Of a DNA stretch of 36,301 bases, positions 23,708 through 31,506 are shown in pieces; within the stretch, counting starts at the first letter, position 1, and every line of letters starts with the position of its first letter. Under the pieces are notes generated by a model. The model made no database searches and was not told the origin of the DNA. It was given only the letters and a program-made list of their open reading frames with translations. A program made the position numbers and the translations under genes. Source of the DNA: Herpetosiphon sp. (GTDB taxonomy: Bacteria > Chloroflexota > Anaerolineae > Anaerolineales > Villigracilaceae); contig DYDH01000011.1 of assembly GCA_020717985.1 (NCBI GenBank), positions 341 through 36,641 of the forward strand. The letters run 5' to 3'.

Positions 23708-23753
23708 ATTCATGTTTCTGAATATGTTGTATAATACATTCAGGAAAATGAAT
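23708..23753 (+). promoter_or_regulatory. arsR promoter with two operator palindromes
   Basis: Two copies of ATTCA-N6-TGAAT lie at 23708-23723 and 23738-23753, exactly 30 bp apart, about three helical turns. The -10 box TATAAT (23730-23735) is between them. The second copy covers the predicted transcription start and abuts the arsR start. This is the expected layout for autorepression by an ArsR/SmtB dimer, released by As(III). Confidence 0.75.
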
Positions 23754-24137
23754 ATGAATAAAAAACAAAATCCACTTCAACCCATTGCTTCCTTGCTGGA
23801 AACCATCTCACCGTTGACCCGTTTGCAGATACTGCTTGCCATTGGGACAGGCGAAGCGTGCGTCTGTCATCTTGAGACAGCGCTTGGTTTGCGGCAGGCT
23901 TATATCTCGCAGCATTTGATGGCGCTTCGCAAGGCGGATATTTTGCTGGATCGGCGTGAGGGTCGTTATATTTTCTACCGACTAAAAGACGCCTCTTTGC
24001 TTGACCTGATCACTGCCTCTGCCAAACTCAGCGGAATCTCCGCTGGGACCGTTTCTGCGCTCATCAACACACGAATCAACCCATCGTGTGAGTGTCCGCA
24101 ATGTTCCCCAATCCTTATTCCTGCTGCGAGTTTGTAA
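23754..24137 (+). CDS. arsR: ArsR-family arsenic-responsive repressor
   Basis: A 127-aa winged-helix repressor. Cys36-Val-Cys38 (EACVCHLETAL) matches the As(III)-binding CVC of the classic ArsR helix 3, and the recognition helix is QAYISQHLMALRKADIL. A wing DRREGRYIFYRL follows. A second Cys cluster, CECPQC (112-117), lies near the C-terminus and may also bind metal. I prefer ATG 23754, which has AGGA 8 nt before it; ATG 23748 lies inside the second operator and is too close. It is the first gene of the arsenic operon, with arsP 3 nt downstream. Confidence 0.92.
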   Translation: MNKKQNPLQPIASLLETISPLTRLQILLAIGTGEACVCHLETALGLRQAYISQHLMALRKADILLDRREGRYIFYRLKDASLLDLITASAKLSGISAGTVSALINTRINPSCECPQCSPILIPAASL

Positions 24138-24140
24138 TCC

Positions 24141-25187
24141 ATGACCACTCTTACCCCAACTTCCGTTCCCCATGCAAATAAACGTTTGTTTGCCATACTT
24201 GCTATTGTTGTAATTACGTGGCTGGTTGCCTACAATATCATCCAGCCTCTTGCGGATTGGATATCTTATTCCGCCCTGGGTCTTGGACGTGATTCTCATC
24301 TCGGTGAATCTCTGGCATTCTTCCTCTATGACGTGCCGAAGATTTTGCTTCTGCTTTCAGGCATGGTCTTTGCCATTTCCATCGTCCGTACCTTCTTTAG
24401 CCCCGAGCGGACTCGCGCCCTGCTTGGCGGAAAGAGGGAAGGTGTGGGTAATGTCTTTGCCGCCCTGCTCGGAATTGTCACGCCGTTCTGTTCCTGTTCC
24501 GCTGTGCCGCTCTTCATCGGCTTTGTCGAATCAGGCATTCCGCTTGGTGTGACATTCTCTTTCCTCATTGCCGCTCCGACAATTAACGAAGTTGCCATTA
24601 TTTTGTTGTTCGGCTTATTTGGATGGAAGGTTGCCGCGTTGTACATCACATCAGGTTTGGTTGTCGCCATCGTTGCAGGCTTTATCATCGGGCGGCTCAA
24701 AATGGAAAGATATGTGGAAGATTTCGTGTGGAAAATCCAGGTCTCGGCGGGCGTGACCGAGGAAAAACTAACATGGACTGACCGCATCGAACGTGCCTGG
24801 GAATCGGTGAAGGAAATTGTTGGGAAGGTTTGGTTGTATGTTGTCGTAGGAATCGCTATCGGCGCAGGCATTCACGGCTATGTCCCGGAGGATGCGCTTG
24901 CTTCCGTTTTGGGCAAACAGGCCTGGTGGTCGGTCCCTGTTGCGGTGTTGATCGGCATCCCGTTGTATTCCAACGCTGCGGGTATTGTTCCCATCGTCGG
25001 CACGTTGATCGAAAAAGGCGCATCGGTTGGGACGGCTCTGGCCTTCATGATGTCTGTCATTGGACTGAGTCTGCCCGAAGCGGTGATCTTGAAGCGCGTG
25101 CTAAAAATGCCGTTGCTTATCACGTTCTTTGCTGTGATTGCGGTGGCGATAATGCTAACAGGTTATATGTTCAATTGGATTTTATAA
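24141..25187 (+). CDS. arsP: ArsP-type permease (DUF318 family)
   Basis: A 348-aa permease with about eight membrane segments. The family signature is TPFCSCSAVPLFIGFVESG (around residue 115), followed by PTINEVAIILLFGLFGWK. A second pseudo-symmetric half has IPLYSNAAGIVPIVGTLIEKG. ArsP members export trivalent organoarsenicals such as methylarsenite; other members of the family have been linked to metals, so the substrate here is inferred from the arsenic operon. It starts 3 nt after arsR. A hairpin separates it from the next gene. Confidence 0.88.
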   Translation: MTTLTPTSVPHANKRLFAILAIVVITWLVAYNIIQPLADWISYSALGLGRDSHLGESLAFFLYDVPKILLLLSGMVFAISIVRTFFSPERTRALLGGKREGVGNVFAALLGIVTPFCSCSAVPLFIGFVESGIPLGVTFSFLIAAPTINEVAIILLFGLFGWKVAALYITSGLVVAIVAGFIIGRLKMERYVEDFVWKIQVSAGVTEEKLTWTDRIERAWESVKEIVGKVWLYVVVGIAIGAGIHGYVPEDALASVLGKQAWWSVPVAVLIGIPLYSNAAGIVPIVGTLIEKGASVGTALAFMMSVIGLSLPEAVILKRVLKMPLLITFFAVIAVAIMLTGYMFNWIL

Positions 25188-25192
25188 AACAC

Positions 25193-25225
25193 AAATCCTA
25201 AAGGTTTCTAAAACCTTTAGGATTT
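25193..25225 (+). terminator. Intra-operon hairpin (partial terminator or attenuator)
   Basis: A perfect 15-bp stem (AAATCCTAAAGGTTT, 25193-25207 with 25211-25225) and 3-nt loop between arsP and the thioredoxin gene, followed by CATTATTTT. It may lower expression of the distal genes or stabilise the upstream mRNA. Confidence 0.6.
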
Positions 25226-25247
25226 CATTATTTTCAAAGGAGTAAAC

Positions 25248-25499
25248 ATGCTTACCATCAAAGTTCTCGGTTCAGGTTGTGCAAATTGCAAAAAATTGGA
25301 AGCCCTCACCCGTCAGGTTATTGACCAGATGGCTGTGGAGGCGGAGGTCATTAAAGTGACCGAATATCCCAACATCATGGCATACAACATCATGTCCACG
25401 CCAGGGCTGGTTATCAATGAGAAAGTGGTTTCCTTCGGACGGATTCCGTCTCCTGCTGAGATCACAATATTTGTTGCGAATGCTCTTGAGGCGGCATGA
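25248..25499 (+). CDS. Small thioredoxin-like redox protein (CxxC)
   Basis: An 83-aa protein of the 'redox-active disulfide protein 2' type of thioredoxin fold. The active site is GCANCKKLE (Cys11 and Cys14), and the cis-Pro loop is STPGLVIN. It ends with the four-base ATGA overlap to arsC, so the two are translationally coupled. The likely role is electron donor to ArsC, which uses a disulfide cascade; this is an inference from context. AAAGGAG at 25236-25242 is a strong ribosome site. Confidence 0.88.
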   Translation: MLTIKVLGSGCANCKKLEALTRQVIDQMAVEAEVIKVTEYPNIMAYNIMSTPGLVINEKVVSFGRIPSPAEITIFVANALEAA

Positions 25500-25894
25500 A
25501 AAAGGTTCTATTTCTTTGCACAGGGAATTCCTGCCGCTCGCAAATGGCGGAGGCGATTGTCAATGCAAAGATGGGGGAGGTGTGGCAAGCTGTCAGCGCA
25601 GGGACAAAACCTGCGGGTTACGTCCATCCCAAGGCGTTGGATGCGTTGTCAGAAATCGGCATCCAGCATACGGGTCGGTCGAAATTGGCGGATGAATTTA
25701 AAGGCGTGGACTTCGAACTCGTGGTCACGGTCTGCGATTCTGCCGCCGAGGAATGTCCCATCTGGCTGGGAAAAGGGAAAAAGGTTCATCACAGTTTTTC
25801 CGACCCAGCAGTGACCGATGACATGGACGACTTTCGCAAAGTGCGCGATGAGATCGAAAGAGTAATCATCGAATTACTCAAACGACATTCTTAA
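25496..25894 (+). CDS. arsC: Arsenate reductase, LMW-phosphatase type
   Basis: A 132-aa arsenate reductase of the thioredoxin-coupled class. The anion-binding P-loop is CTGNSCRS with nucleophile Cys8 and Arg14. Cys80 and Cys87 (VCDSAAEECP) provide the second and third cysteines of the disulfide relay, matching Cys10/82/89 of the plasmid pI258 enzyme. The DP pair (FSDPAVTDD) carries the general acid Asp. It reduces As(V) to As(III), which the next gene product exports. Confidence 0.94.
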   Translation: MKKVLFLCTGNSCRSQMAEAIVNAKMGEVWQAVSAGTKPAGYVHPKALDALSEIGIQHTGRSKLADEFKGVDFELVVTVCDSAAEECPIWLGKGKKVHHSFSDPAVTDDMDDFRKVRDEIERVIIELLKRHS

Positions 25895-25909
25895 TATGGA
25901 GATTACATC

Positions 25910-26980
25910 ATGAAACAGGAAACACGCAAAGAACTTTCTTTCCTCGACCGCTATCTGACCTTGTGGATTTTCCTTGCAATGGCGATTGGTGTGGGCATTG
26001 GCTTTTTGATGCCTGCAACTGTCGCTGTTTTCAATCAGGCGGTCTCTATCGGTACGACCAACATCCCGATTGCGATTGGTTTGATCCTGATGATGTACCC
26101 GCCGCTGGCGAAGGTTCATTACGACGAATTGGGGGACGTGTTTCGCAATTGGAAAATTCTCAGTCTCTCGCTGATCCAAAACTGGGTAATAGGTCCCATT
26201 TTGATGTTTGTGCTGGCGATCATCTTTTTGCGCGGCTACCCCGAATACATGACGGGACTGATCCTCATCGGACTCGCGCGCTGCATCGCAATGGTCATCG
26301 TCTGGAATGAACTGGCGAAAGGCGATAACGAATACGCGGCTGGACTGGTTGCATTCAACAGTATCTTTCAAGTCTTGTTCTACAGCGTGTATGCCTATGT
26401 CTTCATCACTGTCCTGCCGACCTGGTTTGGCATGACAGGCAATATCGTAAATATCACCATCGGCGAAATTGCGAAGAGCGTATTTATCTATTTGGGAATT
26501 CCATTTATCGCGGGTTTCTTCACACGCTTCTTCCTTGTCCGCGCAAAAGGCAAGGACTGGTATCACAAGAAATTCGTGCCAAAGATCAGCCCGCTGACCT
26601 TGATCGCCCTGCTGTTCACCATTGTGGTCATGTTCTCGCTCAAGGGTGACATCATTGTGCAACTGCCGCTCGACGTGGTTCGCATCGCCATTCCGCTCCT
26701 GATCTATTTCGTGATCATGTTCCTCGTCTCCTTCTGGATGGGCAAACAAGTTGGCGCGGACTATGCCAAGACCACCACACTTTCATTCACCGCCGCCAGC
26801 AACAACTTTGAATTGGCCATCGCGGTGGCGGTTGCCGTATTCGGCATCAACTCTGGCGCGGCTTTTGCGGCGGTCATTGGTCCATTGATCGAAGTGCCGG
26901 TGATGATCGGCTTGGTTAATGTGGCGTTTTTCTTCCAGAAAAAATATTTTGGCGGTGCAGGAAGCCCGTCTATAGGATGA
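25910..26980 (+). CDS. acr3: Arsenite efflux transporter ACR3
   Basis: A 356-aa transporter with ten predicted membrane segments. It has the conserved Cys125 in [16 protein letters not shown], the essential thiolate of Acr3 proteins, and the Glu-containing TM9 motif [18 protein letters not shown]. It exports As(III) driven by the proton gradient. It is the last gene of the operon, 15 nt after arsC, with AUGGAGAUU as ribosome site. Confidence 0.95.
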   Translation: MKQETRKELSFLDRYLTLWIFLAMAIGVGIGFLMPATVAVFNQAVSIGTTNIPIAIGLILMMYPPLAKVHYDELGDVFRNWKILSLSLIQNWVIGPILMFVLAIIFLRGYPEYMTGLILIGLARCIAMVIVWNELAKGDNEYAAGLVAFNSIFQVLFYSVYAYVFITVLPTWFGMTGNIVNITIGEIAKSVFIYLGIPFIAGFFTRFFLVRAKGKDWYHKKFVPKISPLTLIALLFTIVVMFSLKGDIIVQLPLDVVRIAIPLLIYFVIMFLVSFWMGKQVGADYAKTTTLSFTAASNNFELAIAVAVAVFGINSGAAFAAVIGPLIEVPVMIGLVNVAFFFQKKYFGGAGSPSIG

Positions 26981-27090
26981 AGAACCCGTAAAGTAATTGA
27001 GATCTAAAGCAGAAAGCAAACCTTTCTAATACGCTGATGTTCCCTTCTTTCTATCCTGTCATGGCAGGCACATGCCATTGTTACTTATGA

Positions 27091-27218
27091 CGATACTTAG
27101 TATCATCTCAAAAATGAGGGAAAACGTCCCGAAGGTTTCTACAAATTAGGGTGGTTTTCCACAAAACCTTCGGGACGGTATGTTAACACCCCGTTTTATT
27201 GAGATGATACGATACTTA
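27091..27218. mobile_element. MITE-like foldback element with terminal repeats and target duplication (family A copy 3)
   Basis: The element at 27100-27210 has 12-bp perfect terminal inverted repeats (GTATCATCTCAA and TTGAGATGATAC) and is flanked by a direct repeat CGATACTTA (27091-27099 and 27210-27218; 8 bp if the boundary base is excluded). Inside are the family A arms CGTCCCGAAGGTTT (27125-27138) and their complement (27164-27177). No ORF is present. This suggests mobilisation in trans by a transposase coded elsewhere. Confidence 0.7.
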
Positions 27219-27267
27219 CTATAAAAAACGTCAAAGTAGGGATAGAATATGTATAAGGAAGAGCGAT

Positions 27268-28128
27268 ATGATCAATGTTTCTGTTGTTACTGATAGCTGC
27301 GCCAGCATCCCAGAAAACTTGCTAAAAAAACTGCAAATTTCCACCGTCGCTTATTATATTCACCGTGAGGGGGATATATTGCGCGATTTGGTGAACATCC
27401 AGCGTGATGAATTTCTCCGCTGGCTCACCAACGCAACTATATTGCCGACAACTGCCTGCCCCGGACCAGGCGATTATTTGGAGACGTATAAAAATCTCAT
27501 CAAACAGGGTGCTGGACAAATTGTCAGTATTCACATGACATCGCGCGGCAGCGGCGCATATCAGTCTGCTAAAACAGCTCAATCCATAATTGCTGAAGAA
27601 TACCCCGCCGTGCGATTGGAAGTGGTGGATACGCTAAACGTTTCCCTCTGTCAGGGTTGGATGGCGATCGAGGCGGCGCGCGCCGCACTTGAAGGAGCCA
27701 CACTGAATGAGATTTTAGCCAAAATCCAGCGCATGATTCCGATTACTCAAATGATCCAAACTGCCGATACTCTCAAATATCTTTACATGGGAGGACGGAT
27801 CGGCATGGCAAAAAGATTGCTGGGAAGCTTGCTGAATATCAAGCCCTTGATTGGCATGAAAGACGGCGTAATTGCGGCTCTTGGACAGGCGCGCTCGCGG
27901 ACAGGCGCATATAACCAAATGGCTGAATATGTCGCCGGTCTGGCCGGAAAAAACAGGATCAAAATTGCCTATGTCCATGCTGGCGCCCTGCAGGAAGTTC
28001 AAAAACTAAGGCAAATTATCGAGGCGAATCTAAACATTGCAGAATCACTTATCGCTGAACTCTCTCCTGCGCTGACAGTGCATACCGGTCCCGGGACTGT
28101 GGGTGTATGTTACTATCCGGTTGAATAA
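27268..28128 (+). CDS. DegV family protein (fatty-acid-binding type)
   Basis: A 286-aa DegV protein. The N-terminal VVTDSCASIPENL is the conserved lipid-headgroup loop, TTACPGPGDYLETY is the second conserved stretch, and SIHMTSRGSGAYQSAK is the third, usually with Ser/Thr and His contacts to the carboxylate. Members in Firmicutes (FakB) bind fatty acids for phosphorylation by FakA; no FakA gene is in the window. Ribosome site AAGGAAG lies 6 nt before the ATG. The next gene starts 50 nt downstream. Confidence 0.92.
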   Translation: MINVSVVTDSCASIPENLLKKLQISTVAYYIHREGDILRDLVNIQRDEFLRWLTNATILPTTACPGPGDYLETYKNLIKQGAGQIVSIHMTSRGSGAYQSAKTAQSIIAEEYPAVRLEVVDTLNVSLCQGWMAIEAARAALEGATLNEILAKIQRMIPITQMIQTADTLKYLYMGGRIGMAKRLLGSLLNIKPLIGMKDGVIAALGQARSRTGAYNQMAEYVAGLAGKNRIKIAYVHAGALQEVQKLRQIIEANLNIAESLIAELSPALTVHTGPGTVGVCYYPVE

Positions 28129-28178
28129 ATCAATTTATGGCGTAGTAACATTTCACTCGACCTTAGGAGTTTTTGAGA

Positions 28179-29435
28179 ATGCCGAAAACACAATATGCCC
28201 GGGTTGATGAAAAGGGCAATATTACCCTGCCGTCTAATCTTGCCAGAGACCTGGGTCTTTCGCCCGGTGATGAAATTCGGGTTGGACCCAATGGTCAAGG
28301 CTTGCATCTGGGTTCTTCGATCACGGCGCTCAAGCGGATCTATGTGGAGATTACTAACAAGTGCAACCTGAATTGCGCCACCTGTATGCGCAATGTTTGG
28401 GATGTGCAATATGCGGGCATGTCGGCTGAAACTTTCTCGCGCACCCTGAAAGGGTGTGAGAGCTTGCCGCACAAGCCCGAACTTTTCTTTGGCGGGTATG
28501 GGGAACCGCTTTCACATCCCGCGTGCCTCGACATGATCGAACAAGCCAAAAAGGCTGGGCATTCTGTTTCACTCATCACCAATGGCATCCTGCTGACCGA
28601 GCAGGTCACCCGCAGACTGATCGACCTTAGACTTGATAAACTTTGGGTCTCGCTCGATGGCGCGTCAGCTGAATGTTATGCGGATGTCCGTCTGGGCGAT
28701 GCCCTGCCGCTTGTCGTTGAAAACCTGACTCGCCTGCGAATGCAAAAATATCAAACTTTTGGATTCTCTTCCTGGGCTGGAGTCCCCAAGCTTGGGGTTG
28801 CGTTTGTCGCCATGCGGCGCAATATCCACGATCTGGGGGAAGTCATCAAATTGGGAATGCGTCTCGGCGCGGTGGAGTTCTCCATCAGCAATGTGCTGGC
28901 GCACAATGCCGAACTGCTTGATGAAAATTTATATCTTCGTTCCATGAGTCTTTCTCCCAGCGCGCAATTAAGTCCGCTCGTGCATATGCCGCTCATGGAC
29001 ATCAACGGACAGACTATCGGCGCGCTTGCGGATGTGCTCAAAGGTATGAACCGTCTCGAACTTTTTGGTGGTTTGTTAAATCAAAATACAGACCAGTGTC
29101 CATTTGTTGAGCGCGGAAGTATGTCCATTCGCCAGGATGGCAAGGTCAGTCCATGCCTGCCTTTGCTTTATACGCACGAGTATTATCTCGATAATCGCAA
29201 GCGCACCTCAAAAGAATTTTTTGTCGGTGATCTCGGTGAGGATAATTTGCTGGATATTTGGAGCCATGCCAATTATCTGCAATTAAGGAAACGCCTTCAG
29301 GATTTTGATTTTTCGCCCTGCGCCTTTTGCAATAGTTGTGAAATGGCTAATGAAAATATGGAAGACTGTTTTGGAAACATCCAACCCACCTGCGGCGGCT
29401 GTCTCTGGGCACAGGGATTGATCCGCTGCCCCTAA
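28179..29435 (+). CDS. Radical SAM/SPASM protein with N-terminal AbrB-like domain
   Basis: A 418-aa protein. Residues 5-45 form an AbrB/MazE-like swapped-hairpin segment (ARVDEKGNITLPSNLARDLG, then LSPGDEIRV). Radical SAM follows with Cys62, Cys66 and Cys69 in CNLNCATCMR, then GGYGEPL and SLDGAS. The C-terminus has a SPASM-like set of about nine cysteines (CPF..., CLP..., CAFCNSC..., C..., CGGC...C). The CMRNVWD stretch resembles the radical SAM maturases linked to tungsten-cofactor oxidoreductases, but no such oxidoreductase gene is in the window. ATG 28179 has AGGAG 9 nt before it. Confidence 0.85.
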   Translation: MPKTQYARVDEKGNITLPSNLARDLGLSPGDEIRVGPNGQGLHLGSSITALKRIYVEITNKCNLNCATCMRNVWDVQYAGMSAETFSRTLKGCESLPHKPELFFGGYGEPLSHPACLDMIEQAKKAGHSVSLITNGILLTEQVTRRLIDLRLDKLWVSLDGASAECYADVRLGDALPLVVENLTRLRMQKYQTFGFSSWAGVPKLGVAFVAMRRNIHDLGEVIKLGMRLGAVEFSISNVLAHNAELLDENLYLRSMSLSPSAQLSPLVHMPLMDINGQTIGALADVLKGMNRLELFGGLLNQNTDQCPFVERGSMSIRQDGKVSPCLPLLYTHEYYLDNRKRTSKEFFVGDLGEDNLLDIWSHANYLQLRKRLQDFDFSPCAFCNSCEMANENMEDCFGNIQPTCGGCLWAQGLIRCP

Positions 29436-29439
29436 AAAC

Positions 29440-30516
29440 ATGAAAAATACATCATTGAAACAAATACCCCTGCTTATCCTTCTCCTCGCCCTGTGCGCTT
29501 CGCCTGTTCGTGCGCAGACGCAGCCTGTTGTCCACGCTGTCATGTTCTGGATGGATGGTTGCCCGCATTGCGAAGATGTTATTCAAAATGTCCTGCCGCC
29601 TTTGCATGAAAAATACGGCGAGCAGTTTGACTTGTTCATGATCGAAGTGAAAAGCGTCGAGGATGTGGATGTACTCTACCGTATTGCCACTTCCTATAAT
29701 TTTTCTAAAAAGCAAACAGGCGTCCCTTTTCTCATCATTGGCGATCAAGTGTTGGTCGGTTCTGATCAAGTGCGTGAACAATTGTCCGCTTTGATTGATG
29801 ATTATCTGACTCGCGGCGGTGTGGACTTCCCGACCAATCCGCTCGTTGCAGACCTCTTGCCGACTGCGTTTCTTGCATCCCCCGCATCCTCCCCGACTCC
29901 AAGCCTGCCTGCTGCCACCCAGGCAGTTGACTTAGCCCAGGCAGAATCGGCTCCGCATAGTAACGGCTTCACGCTTGCCGCCATTGTCATGGTAGGCATG
30001 ATTTCGGTCATCCTCTACGCCTTGGTCAGCTTGCTGGCAGGCAAACTATTCTTCCACGCCGCATGGATGGATAATGCCATTCCTGTGGCCGCGTTTGTTG
30101 GATTGGGCGTAGCCGCGTATCTGACGTATGTCGAGACCCAATCCGTCCAGGCTATTTGCGGACCTGTGGGTGACTGCAATGCCGTGCAATCAAGTTCCTA
30201 TGCTCGTATATGGGGAATTTTACCTGTGGGCGTGCTGGGCGCTTTTGGATATATCGCCATCCTCGCCGCTTGGTATAGCAGACACCTTCCGCAAAAATTG
30301 GGCTGGATTACCACCTATGCGCCGATCGCCCTGTTTGGCATGGCTTTATTTGGCACGATATTCTCTGTGTATCTGACCTATCTTGAACTTTACGTGATCA
30401 AAGCCGTGTGCATCTGGTGTATTAGTTCTGCCGTTATCATCACCCTGCTTTTATTGCTCAGCCTTCAATCCACCCTCCGCGCCTTCACCTCGGATGAAGG
30501 TGATTTGGAAGAATAA
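29440..30516 (+). CDS. Thioredoxin-VKOR fusion (disulfide-forming membrane protein)
   Basis: A 358-aa protein. A signal peptide (1-25, ending at VRAQ) is followed by a thioredoxin-like domain with CPHC (Cys41, Cys44), a linker rich in Ser/Pro/Thr, and a four- to five-helix VKOR domain. VKOR has loop cysteines Cys240 and Cys246 (ICGPVGDCNAV) and the catalytic CIWC (Cys324, Cys327). VKOR passes electrons from the Trx partner to quinone, so the fusion should oxidise substrate thiols outside the cytoplasm. It starts 4 nt after the radical SAM gene and ends before a terminator-like hairpin. Confidence 0.92.
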   Translation: MKNTSLKQIPLLILLLALCASPVRAQTQPVVHAVMFWMDGCPHCEDVIQNVLPPLHEKYGEQFDLFMIEVKSVEDVDVLYRIATSYNFSKKQTGVPFLIIGDQVLVGSDQVREQLSALIDDYLTRGGVDFPTNPLVADLLPTAFLASPASSPTPSLPAATQAVDLAQAESAPHSNGFTLAAIVMVGMISVILYALVSLLAGKLFFHAAWMDNAIPVAAFVGLGVAAYLTYVETQSVQAICGPVGDCNAVQSSSYARIWGILPVGVLGAFGYIAILAAWYSRHLPQKLGWITTYAPIALFGMALFGTIFSVYLTYLELYVIKAVCIWCISSAVIITLLLLLSLQSTLRAFTSDEGDLEE

Positions 30517-30531
30517 TATCCAAACCAAAAA

Positions 30532-30587
30532 TAAAATAAATCCCGAAGATTGACAAAACCATGTCATCCCTTCGGGATTTTATTTAA
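30532..30587 (+). terminator. Terminator of the radical SAM/VKOR unit
   Basis: ATAAATCCCGAAG and CTTCGGGATTTTAT form the base of a long imperfect stem closed by TTGACA and TGTCAT near the loop. The right arm ends in T-rich DNA. Confidence 0.6.
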
Positions 30588-30635
30588 TCTGATGAATACA
30601 GTAAAAACTCTGAAAGGGCGTCAGGGTTCTACCAA

Positions 30636-31418
30636 TTACCACATGCAATCGGGCGTGGTGGTAATGCCGGCTGATTTTCCAACCTGTTTGTACATGGTCA
30701 CATTGGTAAACGGTTCGCCGAGGATGCCATCATGAATTGCCCATGAGCGTTTGCGGATGCTGTTTGCGGCGTCTGCCTGCCGAAATGGATTCGACCCGTC
30801 AAGCTGCGCTTGCAAGTCACCGCCATTTTGAAAGCCCGCGTGGATGCTGTTCATCAGGCGTTTTCCCATTTGATAATTAAACCCATAGCGTTCAAAAATG
30901 ACCGCGTTGTGATAATACAAAGGTTCTACAAAATACATGTCATGCCCAAGCGCTTTGATGAAACTTTCAAAGGTTTCGATGGCCTGACCGAGTAATCTTA
31001 ATCCGCGCCGCACTTGGCCCGGGGCCAGCCGCGCTTCGAGGGCATTTTTTTCCGCTTCGATATTTCTGCGCAGTGTGCCGAATTTTGTGGGAGAGCCGTC
31101 GGGCATTTTGTCCACATCGTAGCGCGGGGATTCGGGGTCGTTGAGGATGTAGAGCAGGATGTGAATTTGTCCGTTGAGGGTGTCGGTGAGGTGGGCGTAG
31201 AGGATCGGGTCTGGAAAATCCATCTTATGGAAGAGACGCATTTCCACATCGCTGGAGCCTGTGGCGAAACGAAATTGCAGAAGATTGTATCCAGCCGCAG
31301 AGGTGAGCGGCGGAATTTCATATTTTTCAAGAAGCGCTGCTGGGATATACCGCGCATAGATTGCGCGTTTTTCAGCTTCGGGAAGCAGGTTGATTCCGCC
31401 TATGGTTGATGGGGGCAT
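30636..31418 (-). CDS. Conserved protein of unknown function (260 aa)
   Basis: I do not recognise the family. The 260-aa product is soluble, mixed alpha/beta, without signal peptide or membrane segments. It contains Asp/Pro-rich PPSTIGGINLLPEAE at the start, RLFHKMDFPDPILYAHL, and an aromatic-rich stretch HDMYFVEPLYYHNAVIFERYG around 159-180. The ATG at 31418 has GAGGAAA upstream. It lies 3' to smpB on the same strand with an 88-nt gap of low-complexity sequence, so co-transcription is possible. Confidence 0.75.
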   Translation of the reverse strand: MPPSTIGGINLLPEAEKRAIYARYIPAALLEKYEIPPLTSAAGYNLLQFRFATGSSDVEMRLFHKMDFPDPILYAHLTDTLNGQIHILLYILNDPESPRYDVDKMPDGSPTKFGTLRRNIEAEKNALEARLAPGQVRRGLRLLGQAIETFESFIKALGHDMYFVEPLYYHNAVIFERYGFNYQMGKRLMNSIHAGFQNGGDLQAQLDGSNPFRQADAANSIRKRSWAIHDGILGEPFTNVTMYKQVGKSAGITTTPDCMW

Positions 31419-31506
31419 TTTAGTTTCCTCGTTTTGTAGTTTAGTAGTTTGGTAGTTACTAATCCACTAACCGACTATTAAACTATCTAGCTGCATAACT
31501 ATCCAA
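31419..31506. other. Low-complexity gap between unknown gene and smpB
   Basis: This stretch is built of repeated TAGTTTAGTAG and ACTATC-type words and can fold imperfectly. No ORF is seen. It may be a degenerate foldback repeat. Confidence 0.4.

Noticed and set aside
25874..26749. A 291-codon open frame on the minus strand
   Set aside because: It is antisense to acr3, is His/Asp/Gln-rich as expected for the complement of membrane-protein codons, and has no recognisable domain.
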